The translations under genes and the position numbers were made by a program. The notes beneath the pieces are model-generated. The model was not told the origin of the DNA. It worked only from the letters and a program-made list of their open reading frames with translations, and did not search any database. This document shows, one piece after another, positions 23,740 to 32,711 of a stretch of DNA of 47,581 bases (the first letter of the stretch is position 1; each line of letters starts with the position of its first letter). The DNA comes from DATKPE01 sp035524335 (lineage in GTDB: Bacteria; Bacteroidota; Ignavibacteria; UBA10030; SZUA-254): assembly GCA_035524335.1 (NCBI GenBank), contig DATKPE010000046.1, positions 1-47,581 of the forward strand, read 5' to 3'.

Positions 23740-24249
23740 ATGCGGCACTTCTCAGGTCGGTCCGTGAGGATCCGGGGCTTACTCGCCGCGCTGGCGGCAC
23801 TCCTGTTCGCCGCCTGCTCGTCGGCGCCCGTGCGGAACGATGCGCGGGAACCGGACGCGGTCTCTGAATACCGGCCCCCGGCGCGCCACCGGATGCTCGA
23901 GGCGATTCTGACATCCGTCGCGGTGCCCTACCGGCCCGCGGGAGACGACGAAACGGGTTTCGACTGTTCCGGATTCACACGAAAAATCTTCGCCGATGTC
24001 CTCCACGTCGTGCTACCCCGTTCGGCCGCAGAACAGTACGCCTTCGGCCGCGATGTGAAGCCGGACCGGATGGAATTCGGCGATCTGGTATTTTTTCAGA
24101 CCGAAGGGAACGGCCCCTCCCATGTCGGGATCTACATCGGGGACGGTCTCTTTGCACATGCAAGCGTGTCGCGCGGCGTGACCATTTCCCTGCTCGGGGC
24201 CGCGTACTACCGGCAGAGACTCTACGGAGTCCGCAGGGTGGTCGATTGA
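23740..24249 (+). CDS. NlpC/P60 lipoprotein (peptidoglycan endopeptidase)
   Basis: The 169-residue product has a lipoprotein signal (LLAALAALLFAAC, Cys26) and an NlpC/P60 domain: catalytic Cys76 in FDCSGFTRK, His128 in PSHVGIYIGDG and His140 in FAHAS. Such enzymes cut peptide cross-links in peptidoglycan at the cell surface. The family motif GDLVFF is present. It lies 14 bases after the sigma factor gene. No strong ribosome site precedes ATG 23740; a GTG at 23764 could be an alternative. Confidence 0.92.
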   Translation: MRHFSGRSVRIRGLLAALAALLFAACSSAPVRNDAREPDAVSEYRPPARHRMLEAILTSVAVPYRPAGDDETGFDCSGFTRKIFADVLHVVLPRSAAEQYAFGRDVKPDRMEFGDLVFFQTEGNGPSHVGIYIGDGLFAHASVSRGVTISLLGAAYYRQRLYGVRRVVD

Positions 24250-24316
24250 TGTCCCCGGATACTGCACGGAGACCGGACAGCCGGTGCCGGCACATCTCTA
24301 TCACTTAACGGATACT

Positions 24317-24874
24317 ATGCCGCTTCTTCCGATATACACCTACGGGACGCCCGTTCTCAGAAAAAAAGCCGCGCCGGTCGGCGTGGTCGGCAACGATGTC
24401 GTGGAACTGGTCATGAACATGTTCGAAACCATGCGCAAGGCGGGCGGGATCGGCCTTGCCGCCACCCAGGTCGGCGAACTCCGGCGCGTCATCACCATCG
24501 ACCTGAGCGAAATGGAGGAACGCCACGAGGACAAACCGCTCGTCCTGATCAATCCCGTGATCGTCGTGAGCGAAGGGGTCTCCAGAATGGAAGAGGGCTG
24601 TCTCAGCATTCCCGACGTCAGGGATCAGGTCGAACGGCCCGAATTCATCCGGATCCGCTATCAGGATTCAAATTTTCAGGAAAACGAACTTCAGGCCGAC
24701 AGAATGCTGAGCCGCGTGATCCAGCACGAAATCGACCATCTCAACGGCGTTCTTTTCCTCGATCATCTCTCGGCGGATCAGCTGAAGGCTCACGAGGAGG
24801 AACTGCAGAGAATCAAGCGGGGCGAAATGGAGGTCGACTATCCGGTCATCGCCGCCTCCGTTCCGCCGCGCTAA
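24317..24874 (+). CDS. def: peptide deformylase
   Basis: The product (185 residues) removes the formyl group from the N-terminal methionine of new proteins. The three family motifs are clear: GIGLAATQVG, EEGCLSIPDV with the metal-binding Cys, and QHEIDHLNGVLF with the HEIDH metal site. Start ATG 24317 (MPLLPIYTYGTPVLRKKA) fits the family; a longer frame starting at 24284 adds residues without similarity. It is followed by fmt after 20 bases, the usual partner that adds the formyl group. Confidence 0.96.
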   Translation: MPLLPIYTYGTPVLRKKAAPVGVVGNDVVELVMNMFETMRKAGGIGLAATQVGELRRVITIDLSEMEERHEDKPLVLINPVIVVSEGVSRMEEGCLSIPDVRDQVERPEFIRIRYQDSNFQENELQADRMLSRVIQHEIDHLNGVLFLDHLSADQLKAHEEELQRIKRGEMEVDYPVIAASVPPR

Positions 24875-24894
24875 ACCGGAGGCCGGAATCGGTC

Positions 24895-25818
24895 ATGCGC
24901 ATCGTGTTCATGGGAACGCCTGAGTTCGCCCTGCCGGGCCTCGATATCCTCCTGCAGAACGGATATCCTGTCGTCGGCGTGGTGACGGTGCCCGACAAAC
25001 CGTCCGGAAGGGGGCGGGAGCTGACCGAACCGGCGGTCAAACGCTTCGCGAGGGAACGCAACCTGCCCGTTCTCCAGCCCGCGAATCTGAAGGACCCGGC
25101 GTTTCTCCGGGAGATGCGGGAGCTCTCCCCCGACCTGTTCGTCGTTGTCGCATTCCGGATCCTCCCCCGGGAGCTGTACACGATTCCTCCGCGCGGCGCG
25201 TTCAATCTGCATGCCTCCCTTCTTCCCCGATACCGCGGTGCCGCGCCGATCAACTGGGCCATCATCCGCGGTGAGAAAGAAACCGGTGTGACGACCTTCT
25301 TTCTGGAGGATTCCGTCGATACCGGGAGCGTCATCCTGCAGGCGCGGGTGCCGATCGGCGAGAATGAGACAGCAGGCGAACTGCACGACCGCCTGATGGA
25401 GATCGGGGCCGAAATCATCCTCCATTCGGTCAGGCTGATCGAACGGAATGCCGTCGTGTCCCGGAAACAGGCGGATGGGGATGCCACGCCGGCGCCCAAG
25501 ATCTTCAGGGAGGATTGCCGGATCGACTGGACCAAACCGGCGCGGGAGGTGCACAACTTCATCCGGGGACTCTCCCCGAAACCGTGCGCGGTCACGTCGC
25601 ACGAAGGAAGCGAGCTCAAGATTTACATCACCCGGTGCGCCGACGAGTCGGCTCCGGGCGTTGCCGGATCGGTGCTGGAGACAGCGCCCGCGATCCGCAT
25701 TCAGTGCGGCCGCGGCGCCGTCGACATTCTGGAACTGCAGCAGTCCGGCCGGCGGCGCATGCCCTGCGGGGAATTTCTGCGGGGGTACCGCCTTTCCATC
25801 GGAACAATCCTGAGGTGA
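24895..25818 (+). CDS. fmt: methionyl-tRNA formyltransferase
   Basis: The 307-residue enzyme formylates Met-tRNA for translation initiation. It begins MRIVFMGTPEFALPGLDILL and has the catalytic signature FNLHASLLPRYRGAAPINWAI and GETGVTTFFLEDSVDTG-like region (here KETGVTTFFLEDSVDTG), followed by the C-terminal tRNA-binding OB domain. The catalytic Asn, His and Asp are in place. It forms an operon with def. Confidence 0.96.
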   Translation: MRIVFMGTPEFALPGLDILLQNGYPVVGVVTVPDKPSGRGRELTEPAVKRFARERNLPVLQPANLKDPAFLREMRELSPDLFVVVAFRILPRELYTIPPRGAFNLHASLLPRYRGAAPINWAIIRGEKETGVTTFFLEDSVDTGSVILQARVPIGENETAGELHDRLMEIGAEIILHSVRLIERNAVVSRKQADGDATPAPKIFREDCRIDWTKPAREVHNFIRGLSPKPCAVTSHEGSELKIYITRCADESAPGVAGSVLETAPAIRIQCGRGAVDILELQQSGRRRMPCGEFLRGYRLSIGTILR

Positions 25819-25824
25819 GCCTGT

Positions 25825-26463
25825 ATGAAAAAACTTTCCACCGGTAAAGAAGCCGCACTCATCATCGGGATAAGCGTCGTTCTCGGGCTTCTCACCAATG
25901 CCTTTTCCGCAAAACCGCTTCCCCTGATTCCCTCGCAGGCTCGGAACGTCGCCGTTTCGGACGAGTCGCTCTTCGGAGCGCCGGTCCGCGGCTCCGACAC
26001 GCCGGCGCCGCCGCCGGTGAAACGATCGGACGCTGTGAAGGTGATCGCACCGCTCCATGATCAGGCACTGAAGAATCCCGATTCCACCGCGGCGGCCGCC
26101 GCTTCCCCCCGGAAAGAGGAAACCACGAAGATCATCTCCCTGGCCCAGTTCCGGCGCCTCATGAAGGACGCTCATCCCCTCATCATCGACGGCAGGGAAT
26201 CCGATGCCTACGCCAAAGGGCACGTGAAGGGGGCGCACAATGCCTACGGCCTCGAGATCGAACATTATTTCGAGCGTCTTGCGGTGCTTCCGAAGGATAC
26301 GCTTGTCCTGGTCTACTGCACCAATCCGGAATGCCACCTGGGCCGGATGGTGACCGAGTTCATGACCGCTATCGGCTTTACGAACATTTATCTTTATGAC
26401 GACGGATGGGACGGGTGGGAAAAAGCCGGCCTGCCCGCCGACACAACCGACGTCCCGTGGTGA
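25825..26463 (+). CDS. membrane-anchored rhodanese-like protein
   Basis: The 212-residue product has one N-terminal membrane segment (residues 9-27), a Pro/Ala-rich linker to about residue 100, and a rhodanese domain at about 103-205 with LIIDGRESDAYAKGHVKGAHN and the active Cys165 in LVLVYCTNPECHLGR; a second Cys170 lies in the same loop. Such domains carry a sulfur atom on the cysteine. The catalytic domain probably lies outside the membrane. The gene follows fmt by six bases and precedes the DoxX/MauE-like gene by seven bases. Confidence 0.88.
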   Translation: MKKLSTGKEAALIIGISVVLGLLTNAFSAKPLPLIPSQARNVAVSDESLFGAPVRGSDTPAPPPVKRSDAVKVIAPLHDQALKNPDSTAAAAASPRKEETTKIISLAQFRRLMKDAHPLIIDGRESDAYAKGHVKGAHNAYGLEIEHYFERLAVLPKDTLVLVYCTNPECHLGRMVTEFMTAIGFTNIYLYDDGWDGWEKAGLPADTTDVPW

Positions 26464-26470
26464 CCCGCCG

Positions 26471-26944
26471 ATGACCCGGCTCATACGAAATCCGCTCTTC
26501 CGGTTTGTCGTCCGGTGGTTTCTCGGGCTCGTCTTCATCGTGGCGGGCATCGAGAAGATCGCCCGGCCCGACCTTTTCGCCATCGCGGTGGACGCCTACA
26601 AACTGCTGCCCCCCGTGACGCTCAATCTGTTCGCCATCATCGTGCCGTGGGTCGAGCTGCTCTGCGGGATATTTCTCGTGGCGGGGGTCTATCTCCGGGG
26701 CGGTTCCGTGATCCTGATGTCCCTTCTCGGCGCCTTCATCGTGGCGATCGGCAGTGCCCTTCTGCGCGGGCTGACGATCGACTGCGGCTGTTTCGGGGAG
26801 CATTATTCCTCGCCGGTGGGTCTCCCGAAGATCCTGGAAGACACCGGCATGCTGGTCCTCGCTCTTCTCGTATTTCTGACCCGAAATGGGGACGCGGAGA
26901 GCGCGGAAGGCGGTTCCTCCGGCGGTTCGTTGCATTCCGCCTGA
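26471..26944 (+). CDS. DoxX/MauE-like membrane protein
   Basis: The 157-residue product has four hydrophobic segments (about residues 14-30, 48-70, 75-95, 118-138) and the DoxX/MauE motifs GLVFIVAGIEKIARPDLFAI and YKLLPP near the start. A short Cys pair, DCGCFG, lies between helices 3 and 4 and may be a redox site, as in MauE proteins that support disulfide formation. Starting at ATG 26471, seven bases after the rhodanese stop, it probably works with it in thiol or sulfur chemistry at the membrane. The C-terminal tail is rich in Gly and Ser. Confidence 0.85.
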   Translation: MTRLIRNPLFRFVVRWFLGLVFIVAGIEKIARPDLFAIAVDAYKLLPPVTLNLFAIIVPWVELLCGIFLVAGVYLRGGSVILMSLLGAFIVAIGSALLRGLTIDCGCFGEHYSSPVGLPKILEDTGMLVLALLVFLTRNGDAESAEGGSSGGSLHSA

Positions 26945-26958
26945 AAAAATTATATATT
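26930..26958 (+). promoter_or_regulatory. predicted promoter of the parAB operon
   Basis: TTGCAT at 26930-26935, 17-base spacer, TATATT at 26953-26958, followed by TTG (TATATTTTG), which also resembles the Bacteroidota -7 element. The -35 lies inside the end of the DoxX-like gene. Start point about 26965. Confidence 0.75.
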
Positions 26959-26998
26959 TTGCAGACAACTTTGTTCACCAATCAACGCTGACGATCGA

Positions 26999-27478
26999 TT
27001 GAATTTTCTTCTCTGGGCGTGCCGCGGTATGCATCTGTTCGGGCTGGTGGTATGGCTTGGCGGACTGATGTTCCAGAGTGCGGTCGTCATGCCGGTTCTG
27101 CACGCGCAGACCGAATATTCGCGCGGCGTCCAGCGGTCCCTTATGCAGAGGTTCACGGGGTTCGTCTGGATGAGCGCCTGGACCATCGCGGTGACCGGAT
27201 TTCTCCTGATGCTCATGAGCCCGAAATTCTTCTGGTTCCGGTATCGGGATACGTGGTCGGTGCTCCTCGCGGTCAAACAGGTGGTGTTCGTGCTCATGGT
27301 ATTCTATTCGTTCGGGTACGCCCGGATGCTCGATTATCTCAGTTCGCCCTCGTCGAACGGCGGGTTCAATGAAAAAGCGGAGCTGTACCGCCATCGTATC
27401 AACCAGTTCCGCATCATCAATATCGCGCTCGGGATCGCAGGACTGCTTCTCGGCGTCGCCATGGTAGTCTATGGGTAA
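26999..27478 (+). CDS. CopD-like four-helix membrane protein
   Basis: The 159-residue product has four predicted membrane helices (about residues 5-30, 56-75, 88-106, 136-158). The first contains His12 in RGMHLFGLVVWLGGLMF, a pattern of the CopD/HemJ-like family of small membrane proteins that may bind heme or copper. The frame opens with TTG at 26999, and an ATG at 27029 is an alternative. No strong ribosome site is seen. Its 3' end overlaps parA by eight bases, so it is translationally linked to chromosome partition genes, although a functional link is not obvious. Confidence 0.75.
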   Translation: MNFLLWACRGMHLFGLVVWLGGLMFQSAVVMPVLHAQTEYSRGVQRSLMQRFTGFVWMSAWTIAVTGFLLMLMSPKFFWFRYRDTWSVLLAVKQVVFVLMVFYSFGYARMLDYLSSPSSNGGFNEKAELYRHRINQFRIINIALGIAGLLLGVAMVVYG

Positions 27479-28268
27479 AGTCATCACAATTGCGAATCAG
27501 AAGGGCGGTGTGGGGAAGACCACGACCGCCATCAACCTGGCCGCCGGCGTGGCCGTCGCGGAATATCCTACTCTGCTCATCGACATGGATCCGCAGGCCA
27601 ATTCGACCAGCGGTCTCGGCGTCGATCACCGCGACGATATCATGAACGTCTATGATGTTCTGATCAACGACACCGATCCGCGGTCGGCCGTCCGGCCGAC
27701 GGAGATGCCGTATCTCTCCCTCCTGCCGTCCCACATCAATCTGGTCGGCGCCGAGGTCGAGATGGTCGATCTGGAACGCCGCGAGCACATCATGCGCGAG
27801 GCGGTGCAGAAAATCCGGGATGAGTTCGAATACATCTTCATCGATTGCCCCCCGTCGCTCGGCCTGCTCACCCTGAACAGCCTCGTCGCGTCCGATGCCG
27901 TCCTGATTCCCGTCCAGTGCGAGTATTATGCCCTCGAAGGCCTCGGCCAGCTTCTCAATACGATCAACATCGTGAAGAAGAACCTCAACCCGTCGCTCGA
28001 GATCGAAGGTGTGCTGATGACGATGTTCGACAGCAGACTGCGGCTGTCGAACCAGATCGTCGAGGAGGTGCGCAGGCATTTCGGCACGAAGGTCTACTCG
28101 ACCATCATCACGCGCAATGTGCGGCTGAGCGAAGCGCCGAGTTACGGCAAGCCGGTTCTCCTCTACGAAGCGGTCTCGTCCGGCGCGCGGAATTACATGG
28201 AACTCGCCCGGGAATTCATCCGGCGGCAGTCGCCGGCACAGCTTACTGAGAATATCCATCTCTCCTGA
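27471..28268 (+). CDS. parA: ParA/Soj, chromosome partition ATPase
   Basis: The 265-residue product begins MGKVITIANQKGGVGKTTTAINL, with the deviant Walker A motif of ParA-type ATPases, followed by LLIDMDPQANSTSGLG and FIDCPPSLGLLTLNSL (Walker B region). It is of Soj type without an N-terminal DNA-binding domain, as expected for a chromosomal ParA acting with ParB at parS sites. It overlaps the upstream CopD-like gene and is followed by parB after six bases. I found no good parS sequence in the window. Confidence 0.96.
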   Translation: MGKVITIANQKGGVGKTTTAINLAAGVAVAEYPTLLIDMDPQANSTSGLGVDHRDDIMNVYDVLINDTDPRSAVRPTEMPYLSLLPSHINLVGAEVEMVDLERREHIMREAVQKIRDEFEYIFIDCPPSLGLLTLNSLVASDAVLIPVQCEYYALEGLGQLLNTINIVKKNLNPSLEIEGVLMTMFDSRLRLSNQIVEEVRRHFGTKVYSTIITRNVRLSEAPSYGKPVLLYEAVSSGARNYMELAREFIRRQSPAQLTENIHLS

Positions 28269-28274
28269 ACGAAC

Positions 28275-29183
28275 ATGGCGAAACTGAAAGGCGGACTCGG
28301 CAAGGGGCTCTCTGCGCTGATCCGCCCGGAATCCGAGATCCCCGGTGCCGCACAGCGGACAGCCGCCGCCCGCCAGACGGCGCCCGACGGCGTGATCGCC
28401 GAGCTTCCGATCGCGAGCATCGCCCCCAATCCCTTTCAGCCGCGAGCCGATTTTTCCCCCCAGGCCCTCGATGAACTGAAGGAATCGATCAGACAAAAGG
28501 GGATCATACAGCCGGTCACCGTCCGGCGGAAGGAATCGGGCACCTACGAGCTCATCTCGGGGGAACGCCGCATCCGCGCCTGCACCGAGATCGGCGTCAA
28601 AACCATCCCCGCATATATCATCGATGTGCGCACCGATCAGGAAATGCTGGAACTCGCCCTGATCGAAAACCTCCAGCGGGAACATCTCAACCCGATCGAG
28701 ATCGCCATTTCCTACCAGCGGCTCGCGCAGGACGTCGGGCTTTCGGCCGAGGAGATTGCCGAGAAGGTCAGCAAGGACAGATCGACCGTGGTGAATTTTC
28801 TCCGCCTCCTCCGGCTCCCCGAAGAGATCCGGGACGCCCTCCGGAAGGAACTGCTCACCATCGGACACGCCCGCGCAATCGCCGGAATTCAGGACGAAAA
28901 ACTTCAGCTCAGGATCTTCAAACGCATCGTCTCCAAAGGGCTCAACGTCCGGCAGGTCGAACAGATCGTCCGGGAACAGGGAAAGAAAACCGAAAAGAAG
29001 GAATCCCGCACCCGGAAACCGGGGAATCCGCTCGACGATCTGGCCCAGCGGATGCAGCAGATTCTCGCCACGCGCGTTCATATCGTCGCCAAAAGCGCGG
29101 ACCGCGGGGAAATCGTCATCGAATACTACTCCACCGACGACCTCGGCCGTCTCTTCGACCTCTTTTCAACGATCGAGCGATAA
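28275..29183 (+). CDS. parB: ParB/Spo0J, chromosome partition protein
   Basis: The 302-residue product has the N-terminal CTP-binding motifs of ParB (IAPNPFQPRADFSPQALDEL, LISGERRIRACTEIG, ALIENLQREHLNPIE) and a helix-turn-helix at about residues 155-200 (LSAEEIAEKVSKDRSTVVNFL) that would bind parS. The central linker and C-terminal dimerisation domain follow (GEIVIEYYSTDDLGRLFDLF). Starts six bases after parA; typical pair. Confidence 0.96.
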   Translation: MAKLKGGLGKGLSALIRPESEIPGAAQRTAAARQTAPDGVIAELPIASIAPNPFQPRADFSPQALDELKESIRQKGIIQPVTVRRKESGTYELISGERRIRACTEIGVKTIPAYIIDVRTDQEMLELALIENLQREHLNPIEIAISYQRLAQDVGLSAEEIAEKVSKDRSTVVNFLRLLRLPEEIRDALRKELLTIGHARAIAGIQDEKLQLRIFKRIVSKGLNVRQVEQIVREQGKKTEKKESRTRKPGNPLDDLAQRMQQILATRVHIVAKSADRGEIVIEYYSTDDLGRLFDLFSTIER

Positions 29184-29189
29184 CATCTC

Positions 29190-29594
29190 ATGAAACGACA
29201 GAGCGTTTTCACACCGAAGGCGCCTGCACCGATCGGACCGTACCAGCAGGCGATCATCGCACAGGGGGCATTTCTTTTTACCGCCGGCCAGATCCCGATC
29301 AATCCGGCTGACGGACAGGTCGCATCCACCGATATCCGCGTCCAGACCCGGCAGGTGTTCGAAAACCTGAAGGCGATCCTCGAACAGGGGGGAACCTCCT
29401 TCGCATCGGTCGTGAAAACCACCGTCTTTCTGAAGGACATGGCGGAATTCGGCGCCATGAACGAGGTCTACGCCGAATATTTTCACGATAACCCGCCCGC
29501 CCGTTCGACGGTGGAGGTTGCCCGCCTTCCCAAAGACGTCAAAGTGGAAATCGAGGTCATAGCTCTCCTTCCGGAGAGCCGGCGTGAACAATAA
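29190..29594 (+). CDS. RidA family enamine/imine deaminase
   Basis: The 134-residue product belongs to the RidA/YjgF family, which hydrolyses reactive enamines formed by PLP enzymes. Seen are PIGPYQQAIIAQGAFLFTAGQ, QTRQVFENLKAILEQGG, VVKTTVFLKDMAEFGAMNEVY and NPPARSTVEVARLPKDVKVEIEV, which carries the conserved Arg that binds the substrate carboxylate. Length is standard. It follows parB by six bases and overlaps the next gene by eleven bases. Confidence 0.95.
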   Translation: MKRQSVFTPKAPAPIGPYQQAIIAQGAFLFTAGQIPINPADGQVASTDIRVQTRQVFENLKAILEQGGTSFASVVKTTVFLKDMAEFGAMNEVYAEYFHDNPPARSTVEVARLPKDVKVEIEVIALLPESRREQ

Positions 29595-30183
29595 ACCGAT
29601 GCCCTCCCGGCTCTTCCTCTCCGGCGTTCTTCTCATTCTCCTCTCCGCCCGCTGTGCCGTGTCCGCGCCGGCGTGTGCCGTTCCGTCCGCCGCCGATACG
29701 ATCGGCGTCGATTCCCTCCGCGGAACCGATTCGCTCGCCCACGGGGGTACGAAACCGTCAGGCGATATTCCCCATCGCGAGCATAAACATCCCTGGATCG
29801 CGGTGGGACTTTCCGCGGCGCTTCCCGGTGCGGGACAGATCTACAACGGGTCGTACTGGAAATCCCCCATCATCTGGGGCTTTGCGGCCTACTGGATTTA
29901 TGAATGGAATCAGGACAACACGCATTACTGGACCTACAAGGGGGAGTATGCCGGGAGTATCGGACCTTATTCACCGGGGGGAGATCCTGTTCTGAAAAAT
30001 CTGCGGGATGCGTACCGCGACGACAGGGACAAATTCGCCTGGTATCTGGGAGCGCTCTATTTTCTGAACCTGATCGACGCGTACGTGACCGCGAACCTCG
30101 TCGAATTCGACGTCGGTCCCGACCTCAGCCTGACGGGCAGGCAGGCGCCGGCGATGATGGCGACGGTACGGGTGAAATTCTGA
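29584..30183 (+). CDS. DUF5683 protein
   Basis: The 199-residue product has an N-terminal signal-like segment (residues 8-28) and a conserved DUF5683 region: HPWIAVGLSAALPGAGQIYNG, then YWKSPIIWGFAAYWIYEWN, and a later KFAWYLGALYFLNLIDAYV segment, each probably membrane-embedded. DUF5683 genes often follow parB in Bacteroidota, as here, and support the FCB reading of the window. Function is unknown. The frame opens with GTG 29584, preceded by GGAG; ATG 29599 is an alternative start. Confidence 0.85.
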   Translation: MNNKPMPSRLFLSGVLLILLSARCAVSAPACAVPSAADTIGVDSLRGTDSLAHGGTKPSGDIPHREHKHPWIAVGLSAALPGAGQIYNGSYWKSPIIWGFAAYWIYEWNQDNTHYWTYKGEYAGSIGPYSPGGDPVLKNLRDAYRDDRDKFAWYLGALYFLNLIDAYVTANLVEFDVGPDLSLTGRQAPAMMATVRVKF

Positions 30184-30201
30184 GCGAACCCGGGAGGCGG
30201 G

Positions 30202-30630
30202 TCAGAGGAGGGTCTGCTTGAAGAGGAGGTAGATCGCCGATTCGGCGATCAGGGTCCGGAAAAGCTTCTGCCGGATGTCGCTCCTCGAACGGACGACGTA
30301 AAATTTCTGCTGTGAGCGGGAGCTCTCCCGTTCTCCGCCGCGGTCGGAGAGAAATGCGCCGTGGGGGAAGAGAAGCCTCACCTGATCATCCATCGGTGCG
30401 ATGGAACAGCAGTGGGATTTTGTTTTCCCGTGGGGAAGATGGTAAGAGAGCAGTTTCCGTTTCGGCTGGAGCGTTTCTTCCGATTGCGGGAGCGTGGTCC
30501 GGACGATCGTCCGGAGTTGTTTTGTCAGGGTCCGGATGGAGGGGGGATGATCGGCGAGGAAACGGTCGAGTGATGTCCCGGCGGATTTAACCGCCCGGCG
30601 CGTCGGGGACCGCTTTTTTCTCGCTGTCAT
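30202..30630 (-). CDS. DUF1801 family protein
   Basis: The product (142 residues from ATG 30630) has a basic, Arg/Lys-rich N-terminus and a middle matching the DUF1801 (YdhG-like) fold: LDRFLADHPPSIRTLTKQLRTIV, TLPQSEETLQPKRKLLSYHL, then MDDQVRLLFPHGAFL and a C-terminal helix. A conserved YHLPHGK-type segment, usually a binding pocket, is present. DUF1801 proteins have been linked to iron and intracellular delivery in some bacteria, but most remain of unknown role. It converges with the DUF5683 gene after 18 bases. Confidence 0.7.
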   Translation of the reverse strand: MTARKKRSPTRRAVKSAGTSLDRFLADHPPSIRTLTKQLRTIVRTTLPQSEETLQPKRKLLSYHLPHGKTKSHCCSIAPMDDQVRLLFPHGAFLSDRGGERESSRSQQKFYVVRSRSDIRQKLFRTLIAESAIYLLFKQTLL

Positions 30631-30674
30631 CGGATTCCTGTGTCGGATCATGGTCTGACAAATTTGTTGAAAGG

Positions 30675-30703
30675 AAAGTACAAAGGCCGCGGCGGAAAAT
30701 CAA
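30675..30703 (-). promoter_or_regulatory. predicted promoter of the DUF1801 gene
   Basis: On the minus strand TTGATT (30703-30698), 17-base spacer, TACTTT (30680-30675). The -35 continues TTGATTTTC, as in the promoters of the cysteine synthase and proline dehydrogenase genes. Confidence 0.7.
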
Positions 30704-30724
30704 GTTGCGGCGGGGAGGAGGACG

Positions 30725-32668
30725 TCAGGCGGAGGAGCGTCTGATCTCCTCGATCGCTTCGGAGAGTTCAGCCCATCGTTCATAATATCCCTCGAGCCGG
30801 GAGCGGAGTGCATGGTATTCCCGGGAGGTTGTTTTCGCCTCTTCCCCCATTTTGTAAAAATCCGGATCTGCCATGGCCGTCTGGAGGTCGCGGACGCGGG
30901 CCTCATCGGCGGCGATGTTCTTTTCGAGCGCGTCGAGTTCCTTCCGCAGTGGTTTCAACTGACGGGAGAGGAGCTGCCGGCGCTCGGCTTCCTGCCGCTT
31001 CCGTTCCTTCTCCGTCGCGGCGCCCGGCCTGCCGGAGGGGATGTCTCGTGCGGGATCCGATGTCAGCGACTCCTTCCGTTCAAGGTACTCGCTGACATTT
31101 CCGGGGAAGATGCTCAGTTTCCCCGGTGAAAATTCGAACACCCTGGTGACGATCGGGTCGAGGAACGCGCGGTCGTGGGAGACGATCATGAAGGTGCCCC
31201 CGTATTCCCCGAGCGCCTGCTGGAGGACCGTCTTCGAACGCATGTCGAGATGGTTCGTCGGTTCGTCCATGATGAGGAAATTTGCGGGCTGGAGGAGCAT
31301 CTTCGCAAGGGCGAGGCGGCTTTTTTCGCCGCCTGAAAGGATTTTCACGCTCTTGAAGACGTCGTCGCCGTGGAAGAGAAAGGAGCCGAGGAGAGTCCGG
31401 AGTTTCGCTCTGATTTCTCCCGTCGCGATATCGTCGAGGGTCTGCAGGACCTCTTTGGAGAGGTCGAGTTCCTCGGCCTGATGCTGTGCGAAGTAGGCTG
31501 TCACGGTGTTGTGACCCGTGATCCGCTCGCCCGCTTCGAACGGTTCGATGCCGGCGAGAATGCGCGCGCAGGTCGATTTTCCCGCGCCGTTGACGCCAAC
31601 GACGGCGATCCGGTCTCCCCGCTCGATGACGAGGGAAAGGTCGGTGAAAATCGTTTTTTCCCCGTACCGTTTCGAAACGCGCCGGAGTTCCATGACGACA
31701 GCGCCGCTCGGTTTCGGCCGGGGAAAATGGAACCTGACCTCCTCCTCCTGGTCCGGAAGTTCGATCTGGTCCATCTTCTCGAGCATTTTGATCCGGCTCT
31801 GCACCTGCCGGGCCTTGGTGGCTTTGTACCGGAAACGGTCGATGAATTCCTGGGTTCTGCGGATTTCCTTCTGCTGTTGTTTGAGCGCCTGTTCCGCCTG
31901 AGTCCGCCGGAGTTCCGATTCCTTCTCATAGAAGGAATAATTTCCCGCGTACACGTCGAGAGAGGCGTTCGCCAGGGCGATGGTGGTTTTCGCGAGCTTG
32001 TCGAGGAACGCCCGGTCGTGGGAAACCAGCACCACCGCGCCGTTGTAGGCGGCGAGGTATTCCTCAAGCCACTGCAGGGATTCCAGGTCGAGGTGGTTGG
32101 TCGGTTCGTCGAGGAGGATGAGGGACGGCTCGCGGAGGAGGATTTTGGCGAGCGCGATGCGCATCTGCCAGCCGCCGCTGAACTCGTCCGTCGGGCGCCG
32201 GAAATCGGCGGTGGAAAATCCGAGCCCCATCAGCACCCGCTCGATCTTGGATTTCATTCTGAACGCGTCGAGATCTTCCAGCTTGTGCTGGAGTTCACCG
32301 GCGATTTCGAGGAGTTCGCTGTGCTCCGGGTCCGCGGGATCGAATGAGGAGAGTTTCTGGCGGGTTTCTTCCAGCTGTGCTTCGATGTCGAGGATCGTGT
32401 CGAAGGCCAGAGCCGCCTCGTCGTACAGCGGTTTGCCGCTGGTGAGGACGATTTCCTGCGGGAGGTATCCGACGGTGACGTACCGCGCCCGGGTAATCGT
32501 GCCGCTCTCCGGCTCCGTCAGTCCCGCCAGGAGACGCAGGAGCGTTGTTTTTCCCGAACCGTTCGCTCCGACAAGACCGATGCGGTCGTGCGGCCCGATG
32601 ACGTGCGAAAAGCCGGCAAAGAGGGTCCGCCCCCCATACTGCATCGTCAGTCGGTCGATGGAGATCAT
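30725..32668 (-). CDS. ABC-F family ATPase (Uup/YdiF-like)
   Basis: The product (647 residues from ATG 32668) has two ABC domains: Walker A GANGSGKTTLLRLLAG and GVNGAGKSTCARILAG, signatures FSGGWQMRIALAK and LSGGEKSRLALAK, and Walker B LILLDEPTNHLDL and LIMDEPTNHLDM, joined by a long linker with the Arg/Gln-rich helix of ABC-F proteins. There are no membrane helices. The C-terminal 80 residues form a coiled coil (residues ~570-645). ABC-F proteins act on ribosomes or related complexes. It starts 43 bases after sua5. A frame extending to 32758 is rejected because it overlaps sua5 and lacks similarity. Confidence 0.94.
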   Translation of the reverse strand: MISIDRLTMQYGGRTLFAGFSHVIGPHDRIGLVGANGSGKTTLLRLLAGLTEPESGTITRARYVTVGYLPQEIVLTSGKPLYDEAALAFDTILDIEAQLEETRQKLSSFDPADPEHSELLEIAGELQHKLEDLDAFRMKSKIERVLMGLGFSTADFRRPTDEFSGGWQMRIALAKILLREPSLILLDEPTNHLDLESLQWLEEYLAAYNGAVVLVSHDRAFLDKLAKTTIALANASLDVYAGNYSFYEKESELRRTQAEQALKQQQKEIRRTQEFIDRFRYKATKARQVQSRIKMLEKMDQIELPDQEEEVRFHFPRPKPSGAVVMELRRVSKRYGEKTIFTDLSLVIERGDRIAVVGVNGAGKSTCARILAGIEPFEAGERITGHNTVTAYFAQHQAEELDLSKEVLQTLDDIATGEIRAKLRTLLGSFLFHGDDVFKSVKILSGGEKSRLALAKMLLQPANFLIMDEPTNHLDMRSKTVLQQALGEYGGTFMIVSHDRAFLDPIVTRVFEFSPGKLSIFPGNVSEYLERKESLTSDPARDIPSGRPGAATEKERKRQEAERRQLLSRQLKPLRKELDALEKNIAADEARVRDLQTAMADPDFYKMGEEAKTTSREYHALRSRLEGYYERWAELSEAIEEIRRSSA

Positions 32669-32711
32669 ATCCCTGAAGCGGAAAAGGCGAGGGTGATGGA
32701 CGGACGGATTC

